Under the pieces are notes generated by a model. The model made no database searches. It saw only the letters and a program-made list of their open reading frames with translations, and was not told where the DNA came from. Position numbers and translations under genes: made by a program. Of a stretch of 64,000 nucleotides of DNA, positions 34,635-43,713 are shown piece by piece. Within the stretch, counting starts at the first letter, position 1; each line of letters begins with the position of its first letter. Origin of the DNA: Flavobacterium sp. (GTDB lineage Bacteria; Bacteroidota; Bacteroidia; Flavobacteriales; Flavobacteriaceae); the NCBI RefSeq assembly GCF_027484205.1, contig NZ_JAIXUB010000015.1:310001-374000 (forward strand), in the 5' to 3' direction.

Positions 34635-35711
34635 ATGAAAAAGCTTTTTATTTTAATTTTCAGTATTTCATTAGTATCATGTTCGTCAAGTGATGATACG
34701 CAACCAACACCAAATCCAACACCAACGGATGATTTTATTCGTGCAGCAGACGTTTCCTTTTTACCCTTAATCGAAAGTGAAGGCACTATTTACAAAAAGA
34801 ATGGTGTAGCTCAAGATGCATTAACAACATTAAAAAATGCAGGTTGTAATACCATAAGAATTCGTTTATGGAAAAATCCAACTGTAAACCAATCTACTTT
34901 TAATGAGGTAAAAACATTAGCAACAAGAGCTAAAAATGCTGGATTTAAAGTTTGGCTTTCCGTTCACTATTCTGATACTTGGGCAGATCCAGCTAATCAA
35001 ACAACTCCAGCAGAATGGCAAAGTTTAAGTTTTACTGATTTAAAAACTGCAGCAGTAAATTATACGTCAACCATTTTAACAGAAATCAATCCTGATATTA
35101 TTCAAATTGGTAATGAAATCAACAGCGGATTGCTTTGGCCTCAAGGACATTTAATCAATAATGAAAGTCAGAGTTTACAATTAATTGCTGCTATAAGTGC
35201 TAAAATTAGAACTCAAAAACCTAATACAAAAATAATACTTCATTATGCAGGAATTGGAAGTGGAGCTACATGGTTTTTCAATAAAATGAGCAGTATAAAT
35301 TATGATTATATCGGATTGTCTTATTATCCAATTTGGCACGGAAAAAATCTTGCAGATGTAAATTCTTCAATTACTTCTTTAGGACAAACACACAACAAAA
35401 AAGTTATAATCGCAGAAACAGCTTATCCTTTTACATTAAGTTGGAACGATTGGACTAATAATATTGTAGGACAAAATGATCAATTGATTACAACGTATCC
35501 AGCAACTAATGAAGGTCAGAAAAATTTTGTATTAGCTATAAAAAATCTTGTAAAACAAAATTCTCATGGACTAGGTTTTTGCTATTGGGGTTCAGAATGG
35601 GTTGCTTTTAGAGGAACAGAATCAACAAATGGTTCCTCATGGGAAAATCAAGCGTTATGGGATTTCAATTACAACGCGCTTCCAGTAATGGATGCTTTTA
35701 GTCAAAATTAA
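34635..35711 (+). CDS. Glycoside hydrolase family 53 endo-beta-1,4-galactanase, lipoprotein (first copy)
   Basis: 358 residues. Lipoprotein signal with lipobox LVSC (Cys16), then an Asp/Pro-rich linker (SSSDDTQPTPNPTPTDD) and a GH53 barrel. RAADVSFLPLIESEG opens the domain, NTIRIRLW and VHYSDTWADP are family blocks, QIGNEINSGLLWP carries the acid/base Glu161, and IIAETAYPFT the nucleophile Glu261. It should cut beta-1,4-galactan of pectin side chains into oligosaccharides at the cell surface. It is three bases from galM and two from the second GH53 gene, so all three are one transcript. Confidence 0.95.
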   Translation: MKKLFILIFSISLVSCSSSDDTQPTPNPTPTDDFIRAADVSFLPLIESEGTIYKKNGVAQDALTTLKNAGCNTIRIRLWKNPTVNQSTFNEVKTLATRAKNAGFKVWLSVHYSDTWADPANQTTPAEWQSLSFTDLKTAAVNYTSTILTEINPDIIQIGNEINSGLLWPQGHLINNESQSLQLIAAISAKIRTQKPNTKIILHYAGIGSGATWFFNKMSSINYDYIGLSYYPIWHGKNLADVNSSITSLGQTHNKKVIIAETAYPFTLSWNDWTNNIVGQNDQLITTYPATNEGQKNFVLAIKNLVKQNSHGLGFCYWGSEWVAFRGTESTNGSSWENQALWDFNYNALPVMDAFSQN

Positions 35712-35713
35712 TC

Positions 35714-36721
35714 ATGAAAAATTTATTTTATGTAGTATCAATTGCATTGATTTTGACATCATGTACTGTTTACAAAGCTGCTTTCGCAAAAGGTGCCGAT
35801 GTTGGTTGGTTACCTCAAATGGAAGCCACAGGTTATAAATTTTATGACCAAGATGGTACCGAAAAAGAATGTTTGCAACTACTTAAAGATAGAGGAATGA
35901 ATTCAATTCGTTTGCGTGTTTGGGTAAATCCAAACGATGATAAAGCAAGCGGGCATTGTAGTAAAGATGAAACTGTAGCCATGGCATTGCGTGCTCAAAA
36001 AATGGGAATGCGCATAATGATTGATTTTCATTATTCCGATTCTTGGGCTGATCCTGCAAAACAAAATAAACCTGCAGCATGGAAAAATCATTCGTTTCCT
36101 GAATTATTAAACGATGTTTACAATCATACTTTTGAAGTAATTTCTGCTTTAAAAAATGCAGGTGTAATTCCAGAATGGGTTCAAATTGGGAACGAAATTC
36201 CAGGAGGAATGCTTTGGCCCGATGGAAGCACTGATAATTGGAACCAACTGGGACAACTTTTAAACAAAGGCTATGATGCAGTGAAAGCTGTGGATAAAAA
36301 AATCAAAGTAATTGTTCACGTTGATGAAGGAAATAACAATGCAAAATTCAGAACATTCTTCGATAATGCCACAGCTCAAAAGGTAAAATATGACATCATC
36401 GGACTTTCCTATTATCCATATTGGATTAAAAAAGATTATTCAGAAACCATTGCCGATTTAGAATTCAATCTTAACGATATGGTAAATCGATACAATAAAG
36501 ATGTTATGATTGTTGAAGTTGGTGGTGAAGACGATAAAGTTCAAAACACTTATGAATTGTTAAAAGCTACCATTGAAGCAGTAAAAAGAGTTCCAAATAA
36601 AAGAGGTTTGGGAGTAATGTATTGGGAACCACAAGGCGCAAAATCATGGAGTGGTTACAGTTTAAGCGCATGGCAAGCTGACGGAAAACCATCACCAGCA
36701 TTAGATGCATTTAAAGACTAA
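35714..36721 (+). CDS. Glycoside hydrolase family 53 endo-beta-1,4-galactanase, lipoprotein (second copy)
   Basis: 335 residues. Lipobox LTSC (Cys17) without a long linker. The barrel opens with KGADVGWLPQMEATG, and then come IRLRVWVNP, DFHYSDSWADPAKQ, QIGNEIPGGMLWPDG (acid/base Glu161) and MIVEVGGEDD (nucleophile Glu268). It is clearly divergent from the neighbouring GH53, so it is an old paralogue or a separate acquisition rather than a fresh duplication. Possible division of labour, such as different chain lengths or periplasmic versus surface location, is an inference. It is followed after five bases by the GH2 gene. Confidence 0.95.
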   Translation: MKNLFYVVSIALILTSCTVYKAAFAKGADVGWLPQMEATGYKFYDQDGTEKECLQLLKDRGMNSIRLRVWVNPNDDKASGHCSKDETVAMALRAQKMGMRIMIDFHYSDSWADPAKQNKPAAWKNHSFPELLNDVYNHTFEVISALKNAGVIPEWVQIGNEIPGGMLWPDGSTDNWNQLGQLLNKGYDAVKAVDKKIKVIVHVDEGNNNAKFRTFFDNATAQKVKYDIIGLSYYPYWIKKDYSETIADLEFNLNDMVNRYNKDVMIVEVGGEDDKVQNTYELLKATIEAVKRVPNKRGLGVMYWEPQGAKSWSGYSLSAWQADGKPSPALDAFKD

Positions 36722-36726
36722 TTACG

Positions 36727-39126
36727 ATGAAAAAAATATACTATTTTACTCTAATTCTAATGAGTCTAAGTACAACTTTTGCTCAGAAAAAAATCAGTTT
36801 AGACGAAGATTGGAAATTTCATTTTGGAAATGCAGCCGATGTTTCCAAAGATTTCGATTATGGAAAAACAGCCTTGCTTCACAAGTCTAATGTGTATGCT
36901 ACTACTATTGTAAACCCAAAATTTGTAGATACTTCTTGGAAAAAAATCAACGTTCCACACGATTGGGTTGTCGATCTTCCTTTTGTAAAATCAGATCAAG
37001 TTGAAATGGATAGTCACGGTTACAAACCTGTTGGCGGTGCTTATCCTGAAACGAGTATTGGTTGGTATCGCAAACATTTTTCTGTCGACAAAAGAGATGA
37101 TGGAAAACGATTTGAACTTCAATTTGACGGAATTTACAGAAATGCGGAAATTTGGTTCAACGGATTTTATGTGGGAACTAATTTTAGTGGTTACATTGGC
37201 AATTCTTATGATGTTTCAGATTATTTAAATTTTGAAGGCGATAATGTCATTGTAATTCGAGTAGATGCCACACAGTATGAAGGATGGTTTTATGAAGGTG
37301 CCGGAATTTATCGTCACGTTTGGTTGAATGTTACTGATAAAGTTTTCATTCCAAAAGATGGTGTTTTTGTTCATTCAAAAGTAAACGGTAAAAATGCAAC
37401 AGTAACTGTAGAAACAGAGGTTGAAAATAAAAATCTACAATCTTCTAATGCCGTTGTTTATTCCATAATTTCGGATAGAAACGGCAAGCAAATCGGCAAA
37501 ACTTCAGAACAAAAAGTAGCTCTTTCGGTTAACGGAAAAATGATCATTAAGCAAAATTTGAATCTGAACAATGTTACGCTTTGGTCACTTGAAAATCCGT
37601 ATTTGTATAAAGTAGTTTCTGTAATAAAATCGGGAAACCAAATTCTACATCAAACAAAAACTCGTTTCGGAATTAAAACGGTTAAATTCGATGCCAAAGA
37701 AGGCTTTTTCTTAAACGGAAAAAAAATCAAAATTCAAGGAACAAATAACCATCAAGACCACGCTGGAATAGGAGGTGCATTACCAGATTTTATGCAATAT
37801 TATCGTATAAAATTACTGAAAGAAATGGGTTCCAATGCTTACAGAGCTAGTCATAACGCACCAACTCCAGAACTTCTTGAAGCATGCGATAGTTTGGGAA
37901 TGTTGGTTTTAGACGAACAACGTTTGCTAAACAGCAGTCCAGAGTATATCGACCAATTTAAAAGAATACTCAAACGAGATAGAAATCATGCTTCTGTTTT
38001 TTTATGGTCCATTGGAAATGAAGAACAAAACATTCAAGGAAACGACTACGGAAAAAGAATTGCAAAATCACTTTTAGCCATTCAAGAAGAATTAGATCCA
38101 ACTCGAACTTCAACCTATGCTGCCGATATGGCAAATGATTTCAAAGGCGTGAATGAAGTAATTCCGATTCGTGGATTTAATTATCGAGAATATGCCGTTG
38201 CCGACTATCATCGTGATCATCCCAATCAACCATTGCTTGGAACCGAAATGGGAAGTACTGTAACGACAAGAGGAATTTATGAAAAAGATGAAATTAGAGC
38301 TTACGTTCCAGATCAAGATATAACGCATCCATGGTGGGCAAGCAAAGCCGAAACTTGGTGGAAATTAGCAGCAGAAAATGACTATTGGCTTGGAGGTTTT
38401 GTTTGGACAGGATTTGATTATCGTGGTGAACCAACACCTTATAAATGGCCAAATATCAGTTCGCATTTCGGAATTTTAGATGTTTGTGGTTTCCCAAAAA
38501 ACATTTATTACTACTATAAAAGTTGGTGGACAAACGAAGATATTCTGCACATTTCACCACATTGGAATTGGCCTGAGAAAGTTGGAAAACCTATTGATGT
38601 TTGGATAAATACCAATGCTGACGATGTTGAATTATTTCTTAACGGAAAAAGTTTGGGTAAAAAAGTGATGCCAAGAAACAGCCATTTACAATGGGAAGTC
38701 AACTATGAGCCAGGAACTTTAGAAGCAGTTGCTTATAAAAACGGAAAGAAATTAACTTCAAAAGTGGAAACTACAAATTACGCTACAAAAGTTATTGCTG
38801 TGGCCGATAAATCTTCGGTTTTAGCTGATGGTAAAGATGGTGTTGTGGTGAATGTTTCCATTGTTGATGATAAAGGAAGAGAAGTTCCAAATGCAAATAA
38901 TATGGTTTATTTCAAACTAACAGGCGATGCTAAAATTATTGGTGTTGGAAATGGTGATCCAAGTTCTCATGAAACTGATAAATGTGCTGATGGTGCTTGG
39001 CAAAGAAGTGCATTCAACGGAAAATGTCAAGTGATTATTCAAGCCGGAAAAACAGTTGGAGATGTAAAATTGGAGGTAAAATCAAATGGATTGCAATCAA
39101 CAACAGTTAATTTGAGCATGAAATAA
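36727..39126 (+). CDS. Glycoside hydrolase family 2 beta-galactosidase, secreted
   Basis: 799 residues. Signal peptide MKKIYYFTLILMSLSTTFAQ with no lipobox. The sugar-binding domain includes WKKINVPHDW, GIGWYRKHF-like sequence and YEGAGIYRHVWL. The catalytic barrel has KIQGTNNHQDHAG, SNAYRASHN, LWSIGNEEQ (acid/base Glu432) and LLGTEMGS (nucleophile Glu507). A C-terminal DUF4982-like and immunoglobulin-like region follows from about 595. It should release galactose from the oligosaccharides made by the two GH53 enzymes, probably in the periplasm. Last gene of the compact galM-GH53-GH53-GH2 block; a mobile-looking repeat follows. Confidence 0.93.
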   Translation: MKKIYYFTLILMSLSTTFAQKKISLDEDWKFHFGNAADVSKDFDYGKTALLHKSNVYATTIVNPKFVDTSWKKINVPHDWVVDLPFVKSDQVEMDSHGYKPVGGAYPETSIGWYRKHFSVDKRDDGKRFELQFDGIYRNAEIWFNGFYVGTNFSGYIGNSYDVSDYLNFEGDNVIVIRVDATQYEGWFYEGAGIYRHVWLNVTDKVFIPKDGVFVHSKVNGKNATVTVETEVENKNLQSSNAVVYSIISDRNGKQIGKTSEQKVALSVNGKMIIKQNLNLNNVTLWSLENPYLYKVVSVIKSGNQILHQTKTRFGIKTVKFDAKEGFFLNGKKIKIQGTNNHQDHAGIGGALPDFMQYYRIKLLKEMGSNAYRASHNAPTPELLEACDSLGMLVLDEQRLLNSSPEYIDQFKRILKRDRNHASVFLWSIGNEEQNIQGNDYGKRIAKSLLAIQEELDPTRTSTYAADMANDFKGVNEVIPIRGFNYREYAVADYHRDHPNQPLLGTEMGSTVTTRGIYEKDEIRAYVPDQDITHPWWASKAETWWKLAAENDYWLGGFVWTGFDYRGEPTPYKWPNISSHFGILDVCGFPKNIYYYYKSWWTNEDILHISPHWNWPEKVGKPIDVWINTNADDVELFLNGKSLGKKVMPRNSHLQWEVNYEPGTLEAVAYKNGKKLTSKVETTNYATKVIAVADKSSVLADGKDGVVVNVSIVDDKGREVPNANNMVYFKLTGDAKIIGVGNGDPSSHETDKCADGAWQRSAFNGKCQVIIQAGKTVGDVKLEVKSNGLQSTTVNLSMK

Positions 39127-39130
39127 TAAT

Positions 39131-39265
39131 TTTAACCACATAGAAACATAGAAATAAAAGTTTTAAAGAAGCTTTGCTTAAGATAGATTTCATAGCTATG
39201 TGAAAAATGAAATTTCTATTTAAATCTTGTAATCACATTGTAATCTATGTTTCTATGTGGTTAAA
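39131..39265. mobile_element. MITE-like element with perfect 22-bp terminal inverted repeats
   Basis: The left end (39131-39152, TTTAACCACATAGAAACATA and two more bases) is the exact reverse complement of the right end (39244-39265). The element is 135 bp, has no open frame and lies between the GH2 gene and galK. Sequences starting AACCACATAGAAACATAG recur, from memory, in other Flavobacterium genomes. No clear target-site duplication is visible. Confidence 0.7.
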
Positions 39266-39300
39266 AAACATAAAAAGGTTTTGGGAATAATTAATAAAAG

Positions 39301-39323
39301 ATACTGAAACAAGTTCAGCATAA
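39301..39323. repeat. Short palindromic repeat before galK
   Basis: ATACTGAAACAAGTTCAGCATA just upstream of the galK ATG contains CTGAA/TTCAG arms around a short centre. It is similar to dispersed flavobacterial repeats of the ATGCTGAAACAAGTTCAGCA kind, from memory. Confidence 0.45.
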
Positions 39324-39324
39324 A

Positions 39325-40494
39325 ATGAAGAAAAAATTAATACAAAATACATCGGAGCATTTTGAAAAATCCTTTCAAAATAAACCCGAGCATATTTTCC
39401 TTTCACCAGGAAGAATCAATATTATTGGTGAACATGTTGATTATAATGATGGTTTTGTTTTGCCAGCTGCAATTAATAAATACGTTTGCATCGCGATTTC
39501 ACCTAATAAAAATTCCGATTGTAAAATCATAGCCAAAGATTTAAATGAGGTTTTCGAATTTAACTTGAAAGATACTTTAGTTCCAAATCAAATCATGTGG
39601 ATTAATTACATTCTAGGAGTTTTGCAACAACTGAAAGATCAAAAGCAATTTGATAACGGATTTAATGCAGTTTTTAGTAGTTCTGTTCCTATTGGTTCCG
39701 GACTTTCATCTTCTGCTGCAGTAGAATGTGGATTTGCTTATGCCTTTAATAAAATGTTTGGTTTAGGTTTAACCAAAGAAGAAATAGCGCTTATCGGACA
39801 AAAATCTGAGCATACTTTTGTTGGAGTAAATTGTGGAATTATGGACCAATTTGCTTCTGTTTTTGGTAAGAAAGATAAAGTAATCAAACTCGATTGTAAT
39901 ACTTTAGCATACGAATATCATAAAGCAGATTTCAAAAAATATTCACTACTTTTATTGGATAGTAGTGTAAAACATACTCATTTAACATCAGGTTACAACG
40001 ATAGAAGAAACGAGGTAGAACAAGGTTTAGCCATTATAAAAAGTCATTTCCCAGAAGTAAAAACCTTTAGAAATTGTACAGAAGAAATGGTAAATGCTCT
40101 TAAAAGTGAGCTAGGAGAAATTGTTTACAAAAGATGCCATTTTGTAGTAAAAGAAATTCAACGCGTTCAAGATGCAGTTGATGCTCTAGAAAATTCAGAT
40201 TTTAATAGATTAGGAAGTTTAATGACAGAGACACATCATGGTTTATCTAAAGAATATGAAGTGAGTTGTGAGGAATTGGATTTTTTAGTCGATGCTGTAG
40301 CCAATGAAACTTCAGTTTTAGGAGCAAGAATAATGGGTGGCGGTTTTGGAGGTTGTTCTATAAACCTAGTAGAAAAAGGTTCAGAGAAGGAACTAATCGA
40401 AAAAATTTCAGCACAATATCGTTCTAAATTTGGCATTGAATTAAAATCATACAAAGTAAAAATATCCAAAGGAACATCAGAATATAAGAATTAA
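39325..40494 (+). CDS. galK: Galactokinase
   Basis: 389 residues, a GHMP kinase that phosphorylates galactose to galactose-1-phosphate. The signature PGRINIIGEHVDYNDGFVLP is at 28-47, the phosphate loop PIGSGLSSSAAVECG at 122-136, the catalytic Asp174 is in CGIMDQFASVFG, and MGGGFGGCSINLV is near the C terminus. Full length. A 198-base spacer with the MITE-like element separates it from the GH2 gene, so transcription may be reset there. A perfect palindrome directly follows the stop codon. Confidence 0.97.
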   Translation: MKKKLIQNTSEHFEKSFQNKPEHIFLSPGRINIIGEHVDYNDGFVLPAAINKYVCIAISPNKNSDCKIIAKDLNEVFEFNLKDTLVPNQIMWINYILGVLQQLKDQKQFDNGFNAVFSSSVPIGSGLSSSAAVECGFAYAFNKMFGLGLTKEEIALIGQKSEHTFVGVNCGIMDQFASVFGKKDKVIKLDCNTLAYEYHKADFKKYSLLLLDSSVKHTHLTSGYNDRRNEVEQGLAIIKSHFPEVKTFRNCTEEMVNALKSELGEIVYKRCHFVVKEIQRVQDAVDALENSDFNRLGSLMTETHHGLSKEYEVSCEELDFLVDAVANETSVLGARIMGGGFGGCSINLVEKGSEKELIEKISAQYRSKFGIELKSYKVKISKGTSEYKN

Positions 40495-40531
40495 TTAAAC
40501 CTGACAGGTTTCTAAAACCTGTCAGGTTTAA
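40495..40531. repeat. CCTGACAGG palindrome between galK and galT
   Basis: Perfect 17-bp inverted repeat with arms 40495-40511 and 40515-40531 and a 3-nt loop, core AAACCTGACAGGTTT. It begins at the first base after the galK stop codon. The same core forms the inner hairpin of the element at 10671-10768. It is followed by an A-rich rather than a T-rich tract, so it is not a standard terminator for galK. Confidence 0.8.
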
Positions 40532-40542
40532 AAAATAAGACT

Positions 40543-41595
40543 ATGCAAAACTTCAACCATAACGAACATCCACATAGAAGATACAATCCGTTGTTAGACG
40601 AATGGATTTTGGTTTCGCCACATCGCGCAAAACGTCCATGGCAAGGTCAAAACGAGAAAATTGCAGAAGACAATCGTCCAGAACACGATGCCAATTGCTA
40701 TTTGTGTTCGGGAAATGTGCGTTCTAATGGTATAAAAAATGACAATTATACTGATTGTTATGTGTTTGAAAATGATTTTTCTGCTTTGTTGCGAGATGAG
40801 GTTGATTTTGAAAATAATTCCAACAATTTATTTCAGTTAAAACCAGAACGTGGCATCAATAAAGTCATTTGTTTTTCACCAAAACATAATCTCACGTTAC
40901 CAGAAATGGAAGTTTCAGATATTGAAAAAGTGGTTAAAGTTTGGAAAGAGCAATATATCGAATTGGGAAGTCAAGATTTCATCAATTACGTTCAAATTTT
41001 TGAAAATAAAGGAAGTGTAATGGGTTGCAGCAATCCACATCCACATGGTCAAATTTGGGCACAATCTTCTTTACCAACTCAAATAGAAAAAACACAAAAA
41101 AACCTACGTTCTTACTACGATAAAAATCAATCCAGTTTGTTGAAAAATTATATTGAGCAAGAATTAAAGTTGCAAGAACGTGTTGTTATTGAGAATGAGC
41201 ATTTTGTAGTTTTAGTTCCGTTTTGGGCAACTTGGCCTTATGAAACCATGATTGTAAGCAAACGACATTTTGGAAATATCATAGCAATGACTAATGACGA
41301 AACGAAAGCATTTTCCGAGATTCTAAAAGGAATTACAGTTAAATATGATAATTTATTTGAAACGTCCTTTCCTTACTCAGCAGGAATTCATCAATCACCA
41401 ACGGATAGAGTTTCGCATCCAGAATGGCATTTCCACATGCATTTTTATCCACCATTATTGCGAAGTGCTACTGTGAAAAAATTTATGGTCGGTTACGAAA
41501 TGTTGGCTGAAGCCCAACGTGATATTTCACCCGAACAAAGTGCTAAAATTCTAAGAGACTTACCAAACCAACATTATAAAACTAAAACCAACTAA
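40543..41595 (+). CDS. galT: Galactose-1-phosphate uridylyltransferase
   Basis: 350 residues. It swaps UMP between UDP-glucose and galactose-1-phosphate. The zinc-site cysteines are in NCYLCSG (Cys52, Cys55). The catalytic HPH triplet is at 166-168 in CSNPHPHGQIWAQ, and the C-terminal HQSPTDRVSHPEWHFHMHFY is the second HIT-like block. It is followed by the symporter gene with a single base between, so they are co-transcribed. GalE, needed to regenerate UDP-glucose, is not in this window. Confidence 0.97.
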   Translation: MQNFNHNEHPHRRYNPLLDEWILVSPHRAKRPWQGQNEKIAEDNRPEHDANCYLCSGNVRSNGIKNDNYTDCYVFENDFSALLRDEVDFENNSNNLFQLKPERGINKVICFSPKHNLTLPEMEVSDIEKVVKVWKEQYIELGSQDFINYVQIFENKGSVMGCSNPHPHGQIWAQSSLPTQIEKTQKNLRSYYDKNQSSLLKNYIEQELKLQERVVIENEHFVVLVPFWATWPYETMIVSKRHFGNIIAMTNDETKAFSEILKGITVKYDNLFETSFPYSAGIHQSPTDRVSHPEWHFHMHFYPPLLRSATVKKFMVGYEMLAEAQRDISPEQSAKILRDLPNQHYKTKTN

Positions 41596-41596
41596 T

Positions 41597-43267
41597 ATGC
41601 AAACCTTAGCAACCAAAGACTATATTGTTTTCTTCCTCTATTTTATAATAATTGTAGGTTACGGATTTTGGATTTACAACCGAAAAAAGAAAGCACAAAC
41701 CAGTAGTAACGATTATTTCCTTGCCGAAGGTTCGCTAACTTGGTGGGCAATTGGAGCGTCTTTAATAGCAAGTAACATCAGTGCTGAGCAGTTTATTGGA
41801 ATGAGCGGAAGTGGTTTCAAAATGGGGTTGGCTATTGCCACTTACGAATGGATGGCAGCAATTACTCTGGTAATCGTGGCAATTTTCTTCATGCCAGTAT
41901 ATCTCAAAAACAAAATATTTACCATGCCTCAATATTTAAAGCAACGATATAATGGGAACGTTGCAATGATTATGGCTGTTTTTTGGTTGTTATTGTATGT
42001 ATTGGTAAATCTAACTTCTATTTTATATTTAGGTGCTTTAGCAATTAGTAGTATTTCAGGTTTGAATATTACTTTGTGTATGATTTTTTTGGCTGTTTTT
42101 GCAGTTATGATAACGCTTGGCGGAATGAAAGTTATTGGTTACACCGATGTTATTCAAGTGTTTTTCTTGATTTTAGGCGGATTGATTACCACATATTTAG
42201 CATTAAATTTAGTTGCAACCGAATTTGGTTCTGATGGAGTTATCAACGGATTTACAATTATGCGAGACAAGGCAGATGACCATTTTCATATGATTTTTGA
42301 TAAAACCAATCCAAATTATATGGATTTACCAGGACTTTCAGTACTAATTGGTGGAATGTTAATTATCAATTTGAATTATTGGGGTTGCAACCAATACATT
42401 ACTCAAAGAGCTTTAGGTGCCGATTTAAAAACAGCTCGTGGTGGAATTTTATTTGCCGCTTTCTTAAAATTATTGATGCCAATTATAGTTGTTTTACCAG
42501 GAATTGCCGCTTATGTTTTATATCAAAATGGACATTTTCAAACGGAAATGCTACAAGATGGAAGTGTAAATCCAGACCGAGCTTATCCTATTTTATTGAA
42601 TTTATTACCTGTTGGATTAAAAGGACTTTCGTTTGCAGCATTGACCGCAGCGATTGTAGCTTCTTTGGCAGGAAAAGCCAATAGTATAGCAACGATTTTT
42701 ACATTGGACGTTTATAAAGAAAAAATTAATGTTGAGGCAAGCGAGAAAAAATTAGTAAACATTGGAAAACTAACAATAATTACGGCAATGATTATAGCCG
42801 TTGTTGTAGCGCCATTTTTAGGAATAGATAAAAAAGGTGGTTTTCAATACATTCAAGAATATACTGGTTTTGTAAGTCCTGGCGTTTTTGCCATGTTTAT
42901 TTTGGGTTTCTTTTGGAAAAAAACTACTTCAAATGCCGCTTTGTTTGCAACGATTGGCGGATTTATTCTTTCAATCATTTTCAAATTCATGCCAGCTTTC
43001 GTTGATTTATCGTTTTTGAATCCGATGGGATTTGCGGTGCCAAATGCTAATGGCGTTTATGAAATTCCGTTTATTGATAGAATGGGATTTGTATTTTTAA
43101 TTTGCGTTATCGGAATGTACTTTATTAGTATCTATGAAACTAAAAAAGGTGTTCAAACTAATGGTCTAGAAGTCGATAAAACGATGTTCAAAATGTCACC
43201 AAGTTTCACTGTAGGAATGCTTGTGATTGTTGCAGTTACGGCAGCTTTATATACTGTTTTTTGGTAA
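41597..43267 (+). CDS. Sodium:solute symporter (SGLT-type sugar transporter)
   Basis: 556 residues with about 14 hydrophobic helices. The SSS-family regions FLAEGSLTWWAIGASLIASNISAEQFIGMSGSG (as consecutive motifs), YLKQRYNG, YTDVIQVFFLILGG and NYWGCNQYITQRALGA match the SGLT branch that carries sugars. LTAAIVASLAGKANSIATIFTLD near 345-370 is the sodium-site helix. From its place after galT, it should bring galactose into the cytoplasm with sodium. It ends five bases before the convergent umuD-like gene with no room for a classical terminator. Confidence 0.93.
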   Translation: MQTLATKDYIVFFLYFIIIVGYGFWIYNRKKKAQTSSNDYFLAEGSLTWWAIGASLIASNISAEQFIGMSGSGFKMGLAIATYEWMAAITLVIVAIFFMPVYLKNKIFTMPQYLKQRYNGNVAMIMAVFWLLLYVLVNLTSILYLGALAISSISGLNITLCMIFLAVFAVMITLGGMKVIGYTDVIQVFFLILGGLITTYLALNLVATEFGSDGVINGFTIMRDKADDHFHMIFDKTNPNYMDLPGLSVLIGGMLIINLNYWGCNQYITQRALGADLKTARGGILFAAFLKLLMPIIVVLPGIAAYVLYQNGHFQTEMLQDGSVNPDRAYPILLNLLPVGLKGLSFAALTAAIVASLAGKANSIATIFTLDVYKEKINVEASEKKLVNIGKLTIITAMIIAVVVAPFLGIDKKGGFQYIQEYTGFVSPGVFAMFILGFFWKKTTSNAALFATIGGFILSIIFKFMPAFVDLSFLNPMGFAVPNANGVYEIPFIDRMGFVFLICVIGMYFISIYETKKGVQTNGLEVDKTMFKMSPSFTVGMLVIVAVTAALYTVFW

Positions 43268-43272
43268 AAATA

Positions 43273-43713
43273 TTATAAGTTTTTAATCACATAAGTAACG
43301 ATTCCCCAAATTATCAACTCATTTTCGTCAGTGACTTTTATGGGTTGATAATTTTTATTTTCAGGCATTAAATACATGCAATCTTCTTCGGTTTTAATTC
43401 GTTTTACGGTAAATTCACCATCGATGAAACAAACCGCAATTTTATTGTTTTGAGGTTCTAAACTTCGGTCAACTACAAGAATATCTTTATTGTTTATTCC
43501 GGCATTTATCATAGAATTTCCATTAACTTTTATGTAAAAAGTTGATAATGGATTTTTACACAATTCTTTATTCAAATCGATGCCACTTTCCATAAAATCG
43601 GTTGCTGGTGATGGAAATCCAGCAGAAACGCCTTCTTTTATGTAAGGTATTTTCAATTCGCTTTCTAAATCAGGACGGAAGAAAGTTAAAGAAGGTTCTT
43701 TTTTTAGTGACAT
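43273..43713 (-). CDS. umuD: UmuD-like S24 peptidase (translesion polymerase accessory)
   Basis: 146 residues. The autocleavage site Ala31-Gly32 (VSAGFPSPA), catalytic Ser67 in VNGNSMINAG and Lys104 in FTVKRIK are all present, and there is no N-terminal DNA-binding domain. So it is UmuD rather than LexA. RecA-filament-stimulated self-cleavage would activate the Y-family polymerase encoded next to it. It is the second gene of the pair; its start codon lies within the end of umuC (10-base overlap), the reverse of the E. coli umuDC order. Confidence 0.93.
   Translation of the reverse strand: MSLKKEPSLTFFRPDLESELKIPYIKEGVSAGFPSPATDFMESGIDLNKELCKNPLSTFYIKVNGNSMINAGINNKDILVVDRSLEPQNNKIAVCFIDGEFTVKRIKTEEDCMYLMPENKNYQPIKVTDENELIIWGIVTYVIKNL

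Noticed and set aside
40495-40531. Treating the galK-galT palindrome as a terminator
   Set aside because: It is followed by an A-rich tract on the plus strand and galT lacks a visible promoter after it, so read-through is more likely.
42379-42684. 101-residue plus-strand frame inside the symporter gene
   Set aside because: Out of frame with a well-supported membrane protein and rich in residues produced by frame shift of hydrophobic codons.
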